This document shows positions 8,129 through 16,465 of a stretch of DNA of 64,000 nt, one piece after another. A program made the translations under genes and the position numbers. The stretch comes from Actinomycetota bacterium (GTDB lineage Bacteria; Actinomycetota; JAHEXW01): the NCBI GenBank assembly GCA_025355855.1, contig JANXYU010000029.1:1-64000 (forward strand), given 5' to 3'. Numbering within the stretch: the first letter of the stretch is position 1; every line of letters starts with the position of its first letter. The notes beneath the pieces were generated by a model. It saw only the letters and a list, made by a program, of their open reading frames with translations. It made no database searches and was not told the DNA's origin.

Positions 8129-8755
8129 GTGGAACAAGATAAACTTACCAAACGGCAGAAGGAAATCCTGAAGTTTATAATCGGTGAGGTCAGGTTGCAC
8201 GGTTACCCCCCTTCCGTCCGCGAGATCGGTAGCGCGGTCGGCTTGTCTTCTTCCTCTACGGTTCATGCGCACTTAACAAACCTCGAGCGCAAGGGCTATC
8301 TGAAACGCGGCCAGGCACTCCCTCGCGCTATCGGCGTTCTAAAGGATCAAGGTGGCGGTGTCGCGCACGATAGCGGCCGAGTCCGAGATATCCCTTTATT
8401 GGGCCGGATCGCGGCCGGACAGCCGCTGCTGGCCGAGGAGAACATTGAAGAGTACATCCCTCTGCCGGCTGATTTCGCTGGTGATAGCGAGAGCTTTCTG
8501 CTACAGGTGCAAGGCGAGAGTATGATCGAGGCGGGTATCATGGACGGTGATTATGTTGTCGTCCGCCGGCAAGACGTTGTTGAAAACGGTGAGATCGCCG
8601 CGGTTCTGATGGATGATTCCGCTACCGTCAAGCGTTTCTACAAAGAACGAAATCAGTACCGACTGATGCCTGAGAATCGCACGATGAGTCCGATCATAAC
8701 CAAGGAAGCGGCGGTATTGGGAAAGGTTATCGCGGTCTTAAGACACGTCAACTAG
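8129..8755 (+). CDS. lexA: SOS repressor LexA
   Basis: LexA (208 aa), repressor of DNA-damage genes that self-cleaves with RecA. N-terminal winged-helix segment (KRQKEILKFI, YPPSVREIG, SSSTVHAHL) covers residues 1-70. The S24 peptidase part has the Ala96-Gly97 cleavage bond in RIAAGQP, nucleophile Ser131 in VQGESM and base Lys168 in ATVKRF. The GTG start has GGGAGGTC upstream. It is divergent from nrdR, with its own SOS box between. Its 3' end overlaps the end of convergent hflX by 8 bases. A second SOS box in the window precedes the dinB operon. Confidence 0.95.
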   Translation: MEQDKLTKRQKEILKFIIGEVRLHGYPPSVREIGSAVGLSSSSTVHAHLTNLERKGYLKRGQALPRAIGVLKDQGGGVAHDSGRVRDIPLLGRIAAGQPLLAEENIEEYIPLPADFAGDSESFLLQVQGESMIEAGIMDGDYVVVRRQDVVENGEIAAVLMDDSATVKRFYKERNQYRLMPENRTMSPIITKEAAVLGKVIAVLRHVN

Positions 8756-9869
8756 CGCGGCCCGCTAGAAGCAAAACCAAACTTTCTAACCCTTCTCCCG
8801 TCTTCGCGGAGACAAAAGCGGCGTCAGGATATGCCAGCCTAAGCCGGTCGATTACGTTTTTGTCGGCGCGGTCTACCTGATTGAAGACTGTCAAGACAGG
8901 TCTATCGGCCGCTCCGATCTCCGCCAGCACCTGTTCTACCGCCTCTATCCGGCTGGGCCAGTCTTGGTCGGCCACGTCAACGATGTTGAGCAGAAGATCG
9001 GCGTCGCGGACGCCGTCAAGTGTCGAGCGAAACGCGGCCACCAACTCGTGCGGCAAGTTCTTTATGAAACCGACCGTGTCACTGAGGACGACATCGTGTC
9101 TAGCCGTAGGTAATGACAGTTTACGCGTCGTGCTGTCGAGAGTCGCAAACAGCTTATCCTCAACGAGCGCGTTGGCTCCAGTCAATTCGTTTAATAGGCT
9201 TGATTTGCCGGCGTTAGTGTATCCTACCAGACAGATCTCGAATATACCCTGGCGCCGTCGGCGTTTGGATTGAGTTTGCCGCACGCGGGCTAGGTGCTCC
9301 AGTTCTTTCTTTAAGTGCCTAATGCGGGCTTGAATGCGGCGCCTGTCAATCTCCAGCTTTTGTTCTCCCTTGCCCCGCCTGGTGCCTATGCCGCCGCCGA
9401 TGCGGGACATTTCGATGCCTCGGCCGCGCAAGCGAGGCAGTCGATACTGGCTTTGGGCGAGCTCGACCTGGATGACGCCTTCGTTGGAGACGGCGTGGCG
9501 CGAGAAGATGTCCAGGATCAGCCCGGTCCGATCGATGACGCGCACGTCAGTGGCGTCCTCCAGGTTCCCCTGCTGGCCTGGCGTGAGACTATCGTTGAAG
9601 ATAATCAGGTCAGCGTTCAAAGACTTAGCTAAGTGGCCCAGTTCCTCGGCTTGACCCGACCCGATAAAGGTTTTCGGGTGAATGGCGTCCCGCCGCTCTA
9701 TCACGGATTCTACGACGATTCCCCCGGCAGTTTCGGCCAAGCGGGCCAACTCGGCCAGCGTAGCGGCGGTTTCCTCTTCACCCGTCCGAGGCAAGCGCAT
9801 GACTACCAGAACGGTTCTTTCTTTAGAGGTGTTGTTTGATTCGATCAAGAGCTTCCTCAAGGCGGTCAT
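8748..9869 (-). CDS. hflX: GTPase HflX
   Basis: Ribosome-associated GTPase (373 aa) that splits stalled 70S ribosomes in other bacteria. It has the N-terminal HflX domain (HPKTFIGSGQAEEL, NDSLTPGQQGNLED, DRTGLILDIF), a basic coiled linker (GGIGTRRGKGE), then the G domain with G1 GYTNAGKSS, G3 DTVGF and G4 NQVD. The assigned ATG places its first 47 bases inside the 3' end of dapL. A later GTG or ATG could be the real start, but residues before KERTVLVV are few either way. Adjacent lexA is convergent and overlaps at the stop codons. Confidence 0.92.
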   Translation of the reverse strand: MTALRKLLIESNNTSKERTVLVVMRLPRTGEEETAATLAELARLAETAGGIVVESVIERRDAIHPKTFIGSGQAEELGHLAKSLNADLIIFNDSLTPGQQGNLEDATDVRVIDRTGLILDIFSRHAVSNEGVIQVELAQSQYRLPRLRGRGIEMSRIGGGIGTRRGKGEQKLEIDRRRIQARIRHLKKELEHLARVRQTQSKRRRRQGIFEICLVGYTNAGKSSLLNELTGANALVEDKLFATLDSTTRKLSLPTARHDVVLSDTVGFIKNLPHELVAAFRSTLDGVRDADLLLNIVDVADQDWPSRIEAVEQVLAEIGAADRPVLTVFNQVDRADKNVIDRLRLAYPDAAFVSAKTGEGLESLVLLLAGRAS

Positions 9870-10977
9870 CCTTAACCGTCAGCGAGATACGTATGTAGCC
9901 CTCACCCTGCGGACCGTAAGCGCTTCCGGGAGGCACAACTACCCCGGCCTCTTCTAACACCATAGTCGCGAACGATTCGGATGTGTGACCATTCGGCACA
10001 GGTACCCACACGAATACCGTACCCTTGGGACGATCTACAGCCAGGCCGATACCGTTTAGCGTGTCAACCACTATGTCTCGGCGACGACGGTATATCTCAA
10101 CCATGTCGGCCACGCAATCCTGCGGCCCGTCCAAAGCCGCGATGCCCGCGTATTGAACGGCGTTGAATATCCCAGAGTCCACATTTGTTTTAACCCGGCT
10201 CATCGCTTCGATCACCTTGGCGTTGCCCGCTACCCAGCCGATGCGCCAACCGGTCATGTTATAGGTCTTACTCAGGCTGTTGAACTCGATAGCGACGTCC
10301 TTGGCGCCCGGCACTTCGAGGATACTGGGAGCCCGATAGCCGTCAAAAGTGATTTCTGAATAGGCGAAGTCGTTGGCGATGACAATGTTGTTGTCTCGTC
10401 CGAAATCGACTGCCTCCTCATATAGACCGGGTTTGGCGATTGCCGCGGTCGGATTGTTGGGATAATTAATAAGAGCCAGGCGAGCGCGATCCAACTCAAT
10501 GGAACTGATCGTCGAGAAGTCCGGATTGAACTCGTTGTCCGCTGTCAGCGGCATAAATCGCGCTTGTCCGCCGGCTAGAATCGCGCCTGTTTGATAGACG
10601 GGATACCCGGGGTCGGGAATCAAAGCCGCGTCACCCTCGTCGAGCAAGGCTAGGAACATATGCGCCAGCCCCTCTTTACTACCGATCAAGGGCAGGATCT
10701 CGGTCTCGGGATCAAGCTCGACGCCGCGCAACTTATAGGACCGGGCGATGGCCTCGCGAAAAGCCGGCATGCCGTAATAAGACGGGTATCGATGATTGGT
10801 CGGATCCTGGGCCGCGACGCATAGCGCGTCGATAACATGTTGGGGCGTGGCCTCGACCGGGTCGCCAATCCCTAAGCTGATGACATCGACTCCAGCCGCT
10901 TTCTTGGCGGCTATCTTGCGGTCTATCTCGGCAAATAGATACGGCGGCAGTTGTTCTATTCTCCGCGTGAATTCCAT
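9823..10977 (-). CDS. dapL: LL-diaminopimelate aminotransferase (DapL type)
   Basis: PLP-dependent class I aminotransferase, 384 aa. Motifs: SLGIGDP near the start, NHRYPSYYGMPAFREAI, IPDPGYPVY, NYPNNPTAA, and PLP-lysine in SLSKTYNMTGWRIG. The family overlaps other aminotransferases, but this motif set plus proximity to dapF supports direct conversion of tetrahydrodipicolinate to LL-diaminopimelate, bypassing the succinylase/acetylase branches. DapF then makes the meso form for lysine and peptidoglycan. Upstream it overlaps the HIT gene by 22 bases. Aspartate or other aminotransferase activity remains an alternative. Confidence 0.8.
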   Translation of the reverse strand: MEFTRRIEQLPPYLFAEIDRKIAAKKAAGVDVISLGIGDPVEATPQHVIDALCVAAQDPTNHRYPSYYGMPAFREAIARSYKLRGVELDPETEILPLIGSKEGLAHMFLALLDEGDAALIPDPGYPVYQTGAILAGGQARFMPLTADNEFNPDFSTISSIELDRARLALINYPNNPTAAIAKPGLYEEAVDFGRDNNIVIANDFAYSEITFDGYRAPSILEVPGAKDVAIEFNSLSKTYNMTGWRIGWVAGNAKVIEAMSRVKTNVDSGIFNAVQYAGIAALDGPQDCVADMVEIYRRRRDIVVDTLNGIGLAVDRPKGTVFVWVPVPNGHTSESFATMVLEEAGVVVPPGSAYGPQGEGYIRISLTVKDDRLEEALDRIKQHL

Positions 10978-11444
10978 ACTTTCACCAACCTTTCATATGT
11001 CTCGTCGAGCGCTTCCGATATAACCCTGGTGTTGTTGAGAACCGGCATAAAATTGGTATCCTGTCGCCAGCGCGGCACAACGTGAACGTGGACGTGATCT
11101 CCGAAGCCGGCACCGGCCGCTTCGCCGATATTCAGGCCGACATTATAGCCGTCCGGCTGGAACGCCAACCGCAGCGCCCTTGTCGCTTGCGTAGTGAGGT
11201 CGATCAACTCGTAAGCTTCATCCCCATTCAAAGCCTCCAGTGAGCCGACGTGCCTGTAAGGCGCAATCAATAGGTGGCCTCCCTGATAGGGATAAAGATT
11301 TAGCATAACAAAAGCCAAGCGGCCGCGCTGAATAATATAGTTCTCTCGGTCATTATCGCTAGCCGGTTTAACGCAAAATATGCAGCCGTCTGTATTGCCG
11401 GCGGCAATATATTTCATTCTCCAGGGAGCCCAAAGAGGTTTCAT
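10956..11444 (-). CDS. HIT family hydrolase/phosphorylase (Ap4A phosphorylase-like)
   Basis: Histidine-triad protein (162 aa). It begins LWAPWRMKYI and carries CIFC, a zinc ligand pair of actinobacterial-type HIT proteins, LIAPYRHVGSL, and the catalytic triad HVHVHVV near residue 119. This subfamily includes AP-4-A phosphorylases and nucleotide-phosphate hydrolases; the exact substrate is not readable. It overlaps dapF by 4 bases and dapL by 22, so it belongs to the same operon. Confidence 0.88.
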   Translation of the reverse strand: MKPLWAPWRMKYIAAGNTDGCIFCVKPASDNDRENYIIQRGRLAFVMLNLYPYQGGHLLIAPYRHVGSLEALNGDEAYELIDLTTQATRALRLAFQPDGYNVGLNIGEAAGAGFGDHVHVHVVPRWRQDTNFMPVLNNTRVISEALDETYERLVKVWNSRGE

Positions 11445-12292
11445 GTGACGTTCCCTACTGTTCCCGTAAAGACGAGCTGAGCGTCACCCGTAATAAAAAC
11501 ACGTCCGTTCGCGGCCCATTCTACCGCCAAGTCGCCACCCGGCAGGCTGACCTGTACAATACGATCCGTCAGTCCTATGCGACTGGATGCCGCCACGGCC
11601 GCGGCGGCGCCGGTCCCGCAGGCGGAAGTCTCGCCCGCACCCCTTTCCCACACTCTCAGATTCAAGCTGGAGCGGGATGTGACTTCGGCAAACTCTACAT
11701 TGGTGCGGGCCGGAAAATCTGAGTGGTTTTCAATAAGCGGACCGAAGCGCGCTACCTCGGCTTTGGAAATATTGTCTATAAACGTAACGACGTGCGGATT
11801 ACCCATCGACAAAGCGGTTATATTCAGGGTTGAGCCGTTAACATCGAAAGATTCAAGCACAACCTCGCCGGCCGCTCCGGCCATCGGGACCGCGGCCCGT
11901 TCGAAGTTTGGCGCTCCCAAATCGACTCGGATGGTCTGCGCCACCCCTTCTTTTTCAGTGATTATCTCAACCTTCTTCAGGCCCGCTTTTGTCTCGATCA
12001 TCATCTCCGGCAGGTGAGCCAATCCCTGGTCGAAAGCATACTTGGCGGCACAACGGATGCCGTTACCGCACATCTCGGCTTCAGTTCCGTCGGAATTCAG
12101 AGTGCGCATCCTAAACGCTGCGGTCGCGCTAGGCTGCAGCAACAGAATCCCGTCCGCTCCGACGCCTCGATGTCTATCGCAAATATAGCTGATCTCAGCC
12201 GAGGATAAACTGATTTGGCCGGTCCGGTCATCAATTATGACAAAGTCGTTGCCCAAGGCCTGAGCTTTGGTAAAAGTCAGCGTGGGATTCAT
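11441..12292 (-). CDS. dapF: Diaminopimelate epimerase
   Basis: Cofactor-independent racemase (283 aa) converting LL- to meso-diaminopimelate. The two half-domains each contribute a catalytic Cys: MCGNGIRCAAKYA and ACGTGAAAA. Other marks are KAQALGNDFVIID at the start, DGTEAEM, MGNPHVV and RVWERGAGET. With dapL it gives the end of the lysine/peptidoglycan pathway. It follows miaA with 5 bases between. Confidence 0.95.
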   Translation of the reverse strand: MNPTLTFTKAQALGNDFVIIDDRTGQISLSSAEISYICDRHRGVGADGILLLQPSATAAFRMRTLNSDGTEAEMCGNGIRCAAKYAFDQGLAHLPEMMIETKAGLKKVEIITEKEGVAQTIRVDLGAPNFERAAVPMAGAAGEVVLESFDVNGSTLNITALSMGNPHVVTFIDNISKAEVARFGPLIENHSDFPARTNVEFAEVTSRSSLNLRVWERGAGETSACGTGAAAAVAASSRIGLTDRIVQVSLPGGDLAVEWAANGRVFITGDAQLVFTGTVGNVT

Positions 12293-12297
12293 AATAA

Positions 12298-13257
12298 TCA
12301 GGTAAACGCCTTTCTATAGCGATCGCGGATGATTAATTCTACCTTATCCGCCAGTTCCGCCGCACCTTCACCCGCCCGGCCTTCGACCCATTCTATGCGT
12401 AAATCGGCTTTAAACCAGGTCATCTGGCGCTTGGCATAGTGCCTGGTGGCTAGCCTGATGCGCTCGACAGTTTGCTCTAGGGAAGCCAGTCCCATCAGGT
12501 GGTCTCGTAGCTCGCGGTAGCCTAAGGCCTGCCCCGCGGTCCGGCTGATCGAGCGCCCGCCGTAGAACAAGGTTTCGGCTTCTTTGACCCAGCCCCGCTC
12601 TATCATTTTGATAGTCCGGACATCGATCCGCCGCATTAATTCGTCTTTTGGGTAGGCAATCCCAATCGTGACTGTGTCGTTCACATACCGGCGTTTCTTA
12701 AATGAACCAGCCGCCTCGCTGAACTTGCGCCCGGTAAGTTCATATACTTCCAATGCGCGAATCGTCCGGCGGACATTGTTGGGGTGTATCGACATGGCGG
12801 CTGAGGGATCAACCTCCGCGAGCCTTTTGTGCATTTGATAGGCGCCAAGCTCGTCGGCGTCCATCTGTAGTTTTTGGCGCGTCGCGTTAGTCGCGTCGGT
12901 CGCCGGGAAGGACATATCATCAAGCGCGGCGCTGACATAGAGACCGGTGCCGCCGGTAATCAGCGGTAGGCGGCCGCGGGCCGTAATATCATAGATGGCG
13001 GCCCTCGCCAGCGGCTGGTATTGCGCGGCGCTGAAATCTTCTGTCGGCTCGACGATATTGATCATGTGGTGCGGCACTTGGCGGCGCAGGGCTTCCGGGG
13101 GTTTGGCCGTACCGATATCGAGTCCGCGGTAGACCATCATACTATCCGCCGAGACGATCTCACCATCGAGACGGCGGGCAATGTCTATCGCCACGGCACT
13201 TTTACCGGACGCGGTTGGGCCGACGATGGCGGCGATAATCTGAGCCGGCCTATTCAT
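12298..13257 (-). CDS. miaA: tRNA dimethylallyltransferase MiaA
   Basis: Adds a dimethylallyl group to A37 of tRNAs reading U-starting codons (319 aa). P-loop GPTASGKSAVA, DSMMVYRGLDIGTAKP substrate segment, GGTGLYV, RRTIRALEVYELTG and RHYAKRQMTWFK are all canonical. The partner methylthiolase MiaB is not in the window. Co-directional with dapF and AMMECR1 at 5-6 base spacing. Confidence 0.95.
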   Translation of the reverse strand: MNRPAQIIAAIVGPTASGKSAVAIDIARRLDGEIVSADSMMVYRGLDIGTAKPPEALRRQVPHHMINIVEPTEDFSAAQYQPLARAAIYDITARGRLPLITGGTGLYVSAALDDMSFPATDATNATRQKLQMDADELGAYQMHKRLAEVDPSAAMSIHPNNVRRTIRALEVYELTGRKFSEAAGSFKKRRYVNDTVTIGIAYPKDELMRRIDVRTIKMIERGWVKEAETLFYGGRSISRTAGQALGYRELRDHLMGLASLEQTVERIRLATRHYAKRQMTWFKADLRIEWVEGRAGEGAAELADKVELIIRDRYRKAFT

Positions 13258-13263
13258 ATGCGT

Positions 13264-13770
13264 TTAGAGTCGCCGCTTGACGGTGAAGCGGTATAGGTTG
13301 ACCGGCTCGTCTGGCCCGATCCCGCCTTTTTGCCGGCAAACTGCTATCTGTTCGGCCGGCGTGTCGATTCCCTCAATATCTGGTAGCAACAAACCGCGGC
13401 GTCCGTCGCACTCGACGATGCACCCATAACGTTTCGGATCGAGAGACTCAGGACCCGTGGCCGCCTCAGGCTTGCCCAAAACGTCAACCGAGTATGACAA
13501 TTCGGACAGTTCGGTCGGCTCGACCGGTGAAAAACGAGGATCTTGGGAGGCAGCCAGTATCGCGCTGCTGATTATCTCGGCCGCGGCGCTGGGTTCCGTC
13601 GCACCGATCGTACCGATGCAGCCCCTTAACCGGCCAGCCTCTTTAAGAGAAACAAATACACCGGCCGGCTCCAAAAGCCGCTGGGGAACGTCGGCGGGCA
13701 TCTCGATGCGTTTGCCAGATTGGACGAACGCTTCAACGGCTTGGCGGGCTAGGTCTGCCTCATATTCCAT
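13264..13770 (-). CDS. AMMECR1 domain protein (AmmeMemoRadiSam protein A type)
   Basis: A stand-alone AMMECR1 domain (168 aa). Diagnostic features are FVSLKEAGRLRGCIGTIGA, SAILAASQDPRFSPV, LSYSVDVLG and RRGLLLPDIEGID. The family has no proven biochemical role; in many anaerobes it accompanies a MEMO protein and a radical SAM protein, neither of which is adjacent here. It follows the MerR-type gene with one base between, so the two are transcriptionally coupled. Confidence 0.85.
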   Translation of the reverse strand: MEYEADLARQAVEAFVQSGKRIEMPADVPQRLLEPAGVFVSLKEAGRLRGCIGTIGATEPSAAAEIISSAILAASQDPRFSPVEPTELSELSYSVDVLGKPEAATGPESLDPKRYGCIVECDGRRGLLLPDIEGIDTPAEQIAVCRQKGGIGPDEPVNLYRFTVKRRL

Positions 13771-13771
13771 G

Positions 13772-14485
13772 TCAGTCGAGCGCGTCGCGCAGCTTATTTG
13801 TCAGCAGAGTCTCGCGAAGCTCTTTTGATAATGCGGCTAGATCTTCGAGCGTGTCGACAGCGTGAGCGCGAGCGTCCTCACTGCGCTGCAGCAGTATCGG
13901 CGCGACTATTTGCGTCAAGAAAGAGCTTTCACGCTGCGCGAAGTTTTCGTACATCCTCAGGTGACGGGGTTCCACGCCATGGCGCGCCAGGCTTTTGACA
14001 AGGTGCATGACGCGGACATTACCAGCGTCGAACAGTTTGCCTTTCGGTCCATCGACCGGCTCGACCAGACCGTACGTTACCAATTCGCTAATCTCTCGCG
14101 CGCTTAAGCCGGCGGCTTCTGAGGCCTCATCGGCTGTCATCGTCTTACTTCTATCGGTCAGGTCGTGGGAGACCTCGTTTTTGTCAGAGTGACCGCTGAC
14201 CAGTTCGCTGGCGTTTAGACGTCCACGCGCTACTTCCCGGACCTTCTCGCGGATAACCTTCAGTGGCAGGTACTGTTCCTTTTGCATCGTTAGAATAAGA
14301 CGTAGCGTCTCCGCGTCTGACTCCGTATAGCGCCGGTAACCGCCCTTACTGCGCTTCGGGTTGAGTAAGCCCTCATCCTCCAGATACCTGACCTTGCTTA
14401 TGCTAAGGTCGGGAAATTCTTTGCTCAAGCCGTCTACAACTGCGCCGATACTGAGATAGTCTTTCTTTAGAGTGCGGCTGCCCAC
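13772..14485 (-). CDS. MerR-family regulator resembling actinobacterial FtsR
   Basis: DNA-binding protein (237 aa), GTG start behind GGGGGAG. A MerR winged helix spans about residues 10-80, with ISKVRYLEDEGLL, PKRSKGGYRRYT and DAETLRLILTMQ. A second MerR-like wing segment appears in the middle (AREISELVTYGLVEP, FDAGNVRVMHLVKSL), and a helical C-terminal region follows. FtsR, a MerR-type activator of ftsZ in corynebacteria, has this architecture and lies beside an FHA gene (garA/odhI), exactly as here. The FtsR identity is by synteny and architecture; target genes are not shown. Confidence 0.7.
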   Translation of the reverse strand: MGSRTLKKDYLSIGAVVDGLSKEFPDLSISKVRYLEDEGLLNPKRSKGGYRRYTESDAETLRLILTMQKEQYLPLKVIREKVREVARGRLNASELVSGHSDKNEVSHDLTDRSKTMTADEASEAAGLSAREISELVTYGLVEPVDGPKGKLFDAGNVRVMHLVKSLARHGVEPRHLRMYENFAQRESSFLTQIVAPILLQRSEDARAHAVDTLEDLAALSKELRETLLTNKLRDALD

Positions 14486-14507
14486 CGTCTCCCCCTTCGC
14501 TTCTAGT

Positions 14508-14987
14508 TTACCGTCGCGCCGCGGCGGTCAAGAATATCATTTTGAACTTACCGATCTGAATCTCGTCTTGATCGTGCAGGTCAGCGCGTTCAACCTCTTG
14601 CCGGTTAACATAGGTGCCGTTCAAGCTGCCGTTATCTTGCAGAATAAAACCTGAATCACCCCGTAAAATGCGAGCGTGTTCCCGGGACACAGTAATGTCC
14701 GATAGAAATATGTCAGCTTCCGGGTGACGGCCGAGCAAGATGCCGTCGCCCTCTATCCGCCGGGTCTCTCCCCTATTTGGACCGTTCTCAATCATTAACA
14801 CGGGAACATCTTCACGGAGGTCATCAAGGCTGAGCGCGACCGTATCGTCTGATTTTTCAACCTCTATCTCGGTCGGCGAATAGATGATCGTCGTGTCCGC
14901 CGGAGAATCTCCCCCTAGCATTGATCCGCAAGAAGCGCAAAATCGCGCCTCGTTTTCGTTGACATGACCGCAGGCTGAACATTTCAT
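14508..14987 (-). CDS. Zinc-ribbon plus FHA domain protein (GarA-like)
   Basis: 159 aa. N-terminal zinc ribbon with CSAC and CASC pairs (residues 3-20), a linker containing DTTIIYSP, then an FHA domain (about 75-150) with ILLGRHPEADI, SREHARI and NGSLNGTYVN, the phosphothreonine-binding loops. In mycobacterial GarA and corynebacterial OdhI a Thr in an ETTS-type N-terminal motif is phosphorylated and bound by the protein's own FHA domain, controlling 2-oxoglutarate metabolism. DTT in the linker is a comparable site here, but that is inference. The zinc ribbon is an extra module not present in GarA. Confidence 0.8.
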   Translation of the reverse strand: MKCSACGHVNENEARFCASCGSMLGGDSPADTTIIYSPTEIEVEKSDDTVALSLDDLREDVPVLMIENGPNRGETRRIEGDGILLGRHPEADIFLSDITVSREHARILRGDSGFILQDNGSLNGTYVNRQEVERADLHDQDEIQIGKFKMIFLTAAARR

Positions 14988-14990
14988 AGT

Positions 14991-15260
14991 CTATTCCTCA
15001 AATTTAAAGTCCCAGGCCGCGAACGCCTTGCGCATTTCCTCATCAATGGCCTTAAGGACCGTCTCGTCTTCCATCACTTTTTCCAGCTGAGTCTCGTTTA
15101 CCCTGTTACGAACGAACGGGTCGTTGAGAATGGCGCTCACTTGTCGCCCCTGATGGAGTTCCCTGATTATGTAGTGGACGACCCGATCCTCAGCTACGTC
15201 GATCGAAGCGTCAGTAAGAATCTTGGCGATCGCCGCTCTTAACCCATGGTCTTTTTCCAT
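14991..15260 (-). CDS. Small uncharacterised protein upstream of the FHA gene
   Basis: 89 aa, mostly helical and acidic by composition, not recognised. It has a strong start (GGAGG six to seven bases before the ATG), lies 3 bases from the FHA gene, and is co-directional, so it is very likely real. The sequence contains IAKILTDASIDVAEDRV and a second half rich in Glu/Asp/Lys (KVMEDETVLKAIDEE). No cysteine, signal peptide or membrane segment. Co-transcription with FHA and FtsR-like genes suggests a regulatory or cell-division context, which is inference. Confidence 0.65.
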   Translation of the reverse strand: MEKDHGLRAAIAKILTDASIDVAEDRVVHYIIRELHQGRQVSAILNDPFVRNRVNETQLEKVMEDETVLKAIDEEMRKAFAAWDFKFEE

Positions 15261-15355
15261 CAGCGCCTCCGTTACGCATAGACAAAGTTATAGTAAAGGT
15301 TGAGATAATGTCTTCATTATACTCACCCGCACTAATGTCAGGCAAGGGTTTAAGG

Positions 15356-16129
15356 TTAGTGACTATCAACCAGTTCGCCCGCTGTGACCAGCGTATATCC
15401 CTTTGCGTGCAAATAGTCGATCAGACCGGAAAGAACGGCGACGGTTTTATCTCTTTTTCCGCCAGCGTTATTGACCAAGGCTCCACCGTCGTGAAATAAG
15501 ATAACCGCGCCGGGGCGAACGAAATGCCGGACCCGCCAGGCGATCATCGGTGCGCTCAAGACACTCCAATCGGCGGCGCTGACCGACCATAAGACTATGC
15601 GGTAGCCCCGTGCCAGCAGGGCCTGCCGGACGGTGTTATTAAAGAGGCCCCGCGGCGGTCTAAACAGAACCGGCTTTATGCCTGTCGCGTCAAGGACGGC
15701 TTGATGTCCGCGGTCTATCTCGTCGGCCAATGCCGCCGCTTTTAGAAATATCATATTGACGTGGCTATACGTGTGATTGCCGACCTCGTGTCCTTCGGCC
15801 GTGACGCGGCGCGCTATATCGGTATGCTTGGCGGCCATCTGCCCTGTTAAAAAGAAAGTGGCTTTGACGTTCTTAGCGGCCAGAATGTCCAGTATCGCGG
15901 GGGTGTAGGCGGCGCTTGGTCCGTCGTCGAAAGTTAGAGCGGCTAGCCGCCTTTTTTGCCCGGCGCCGTGACGGAAAACGCCTACCTGCAAGCCGAAGCC
16001 ATGGTATTCATAGTAGCTGGATATGGCTACAATTATAGCGATGACCAGGAGGCTGGAAATGGCTGCGAGAGTAAATACCATATGTGGCGCAAATGTCCTA
16101 GAAAAGTTCTTCGTCCGTTGTCGTGTCAC
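15356..16129 (-). CDS. Membrane-anchored polysaccharide deacetylase (CE4)
   Basis: 257 aa. A transmembrane segment at about residues 17-38 (VFTLAAISSLLVIAIIVAIS) anchors an extracellular NodB-type domain. CE4 motifs are TFDDGPS (metal and catalytic Asp), GNHTYSH (metal His pair), RPPRG, and LFHDGG near the C-terminus. Such enzymes remove acetyl groups from peptidoglycan or other N-acetylglucosamine polymers; the substrate cannot be told. The start lies inside the end of the RsiG-like gene (32-base overlap), so the two share an mRNA. Confidence 0.88.
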   Translation of the reverse strand: MTRQRTKNFSRTFAPHMVFTLAAISSLLVIAIIVAISSYYEYHGFGLQVGVFRHGAGQKRRLAALTFDDGPSAAYTPAILDILAAKNVKATFFLTGQMAAKHTDIARRVTAEGHEVGNHTYSHVNMIFLKAAALADEIDRGHQAVLDATGIKPVLFRPPRGLFNNTVRQALLARGYRIVLWSVSAADWSVLSAPMIAWRVRHFVRPGAVILFHDGGALVNNAGGKRDKTVAVLSGLIDYLHAKGYTLVTAGELVDSH

Positions 16130-16394
16130 CTAAGGACGACTCTTTAGTCAATATCTCGCCCAAGCGCACAATATCTTCCTTGCTGAATAGGCGCTCACCG
16201 CGTTGTTGCTTTCCTTTAAGTCGGTCGACAAGCTCGGCGCGCAGAACATCGATCTTTCCGTGCAGAATACGGCGCCGATAGGAGACCCGTTCCTCTTCAG
16301 CTCTCAGCTTTTCCAGTGTTTGTTTTAATTCCGCGTCCGGCATACCGGATAGCTCTTTAGCCAGATCGGCGCGTTGCTTCTCGTCATTGTCCAT
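16098..16394 (-). CDS. RsiG-like single-motif c-di-GMP-binding anti-sigma candidate
   Basis: 98 aa, predicted helical hairpin/coiled coil. Residues 34-49 read E..ERVSYRRRILHGKID, fitting the Streptomyces RsiG c-di-GMP motif E(X)3S(X)2R(X)3Q(X)3D with one change, His45 for Gln. The following VLRAEL also resembles RsiG. Streptomyces RsiG carries two copies of the motif in one chain; early-branching relatives carry one and act as homodimers, which matches this short protein. RsiG holds sigma factor WhiG inactive when c-di-GMP is bound. No sigma gene is in the window. Identification is by motif, not by alignment; generic coiled coil is the alternative. Confidence 0.65.
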   Translation of the reverse strand: MDNDEKQRADLAKELSGMPDAELKQTLEKLRAEEERVSYRRRILHGKIDVLRAELVDRLKGKQQRGERLFSKEDIVRLGEILTKESSLGDTTTDEELF

Positions 16395-16465
16395 GCTTTT
16401 TTACGCCTTTCCCTTTAGATTCGTGCTAATCGCTCTTTTCGGCTCCCTGTCTGTTGTATTGTATC

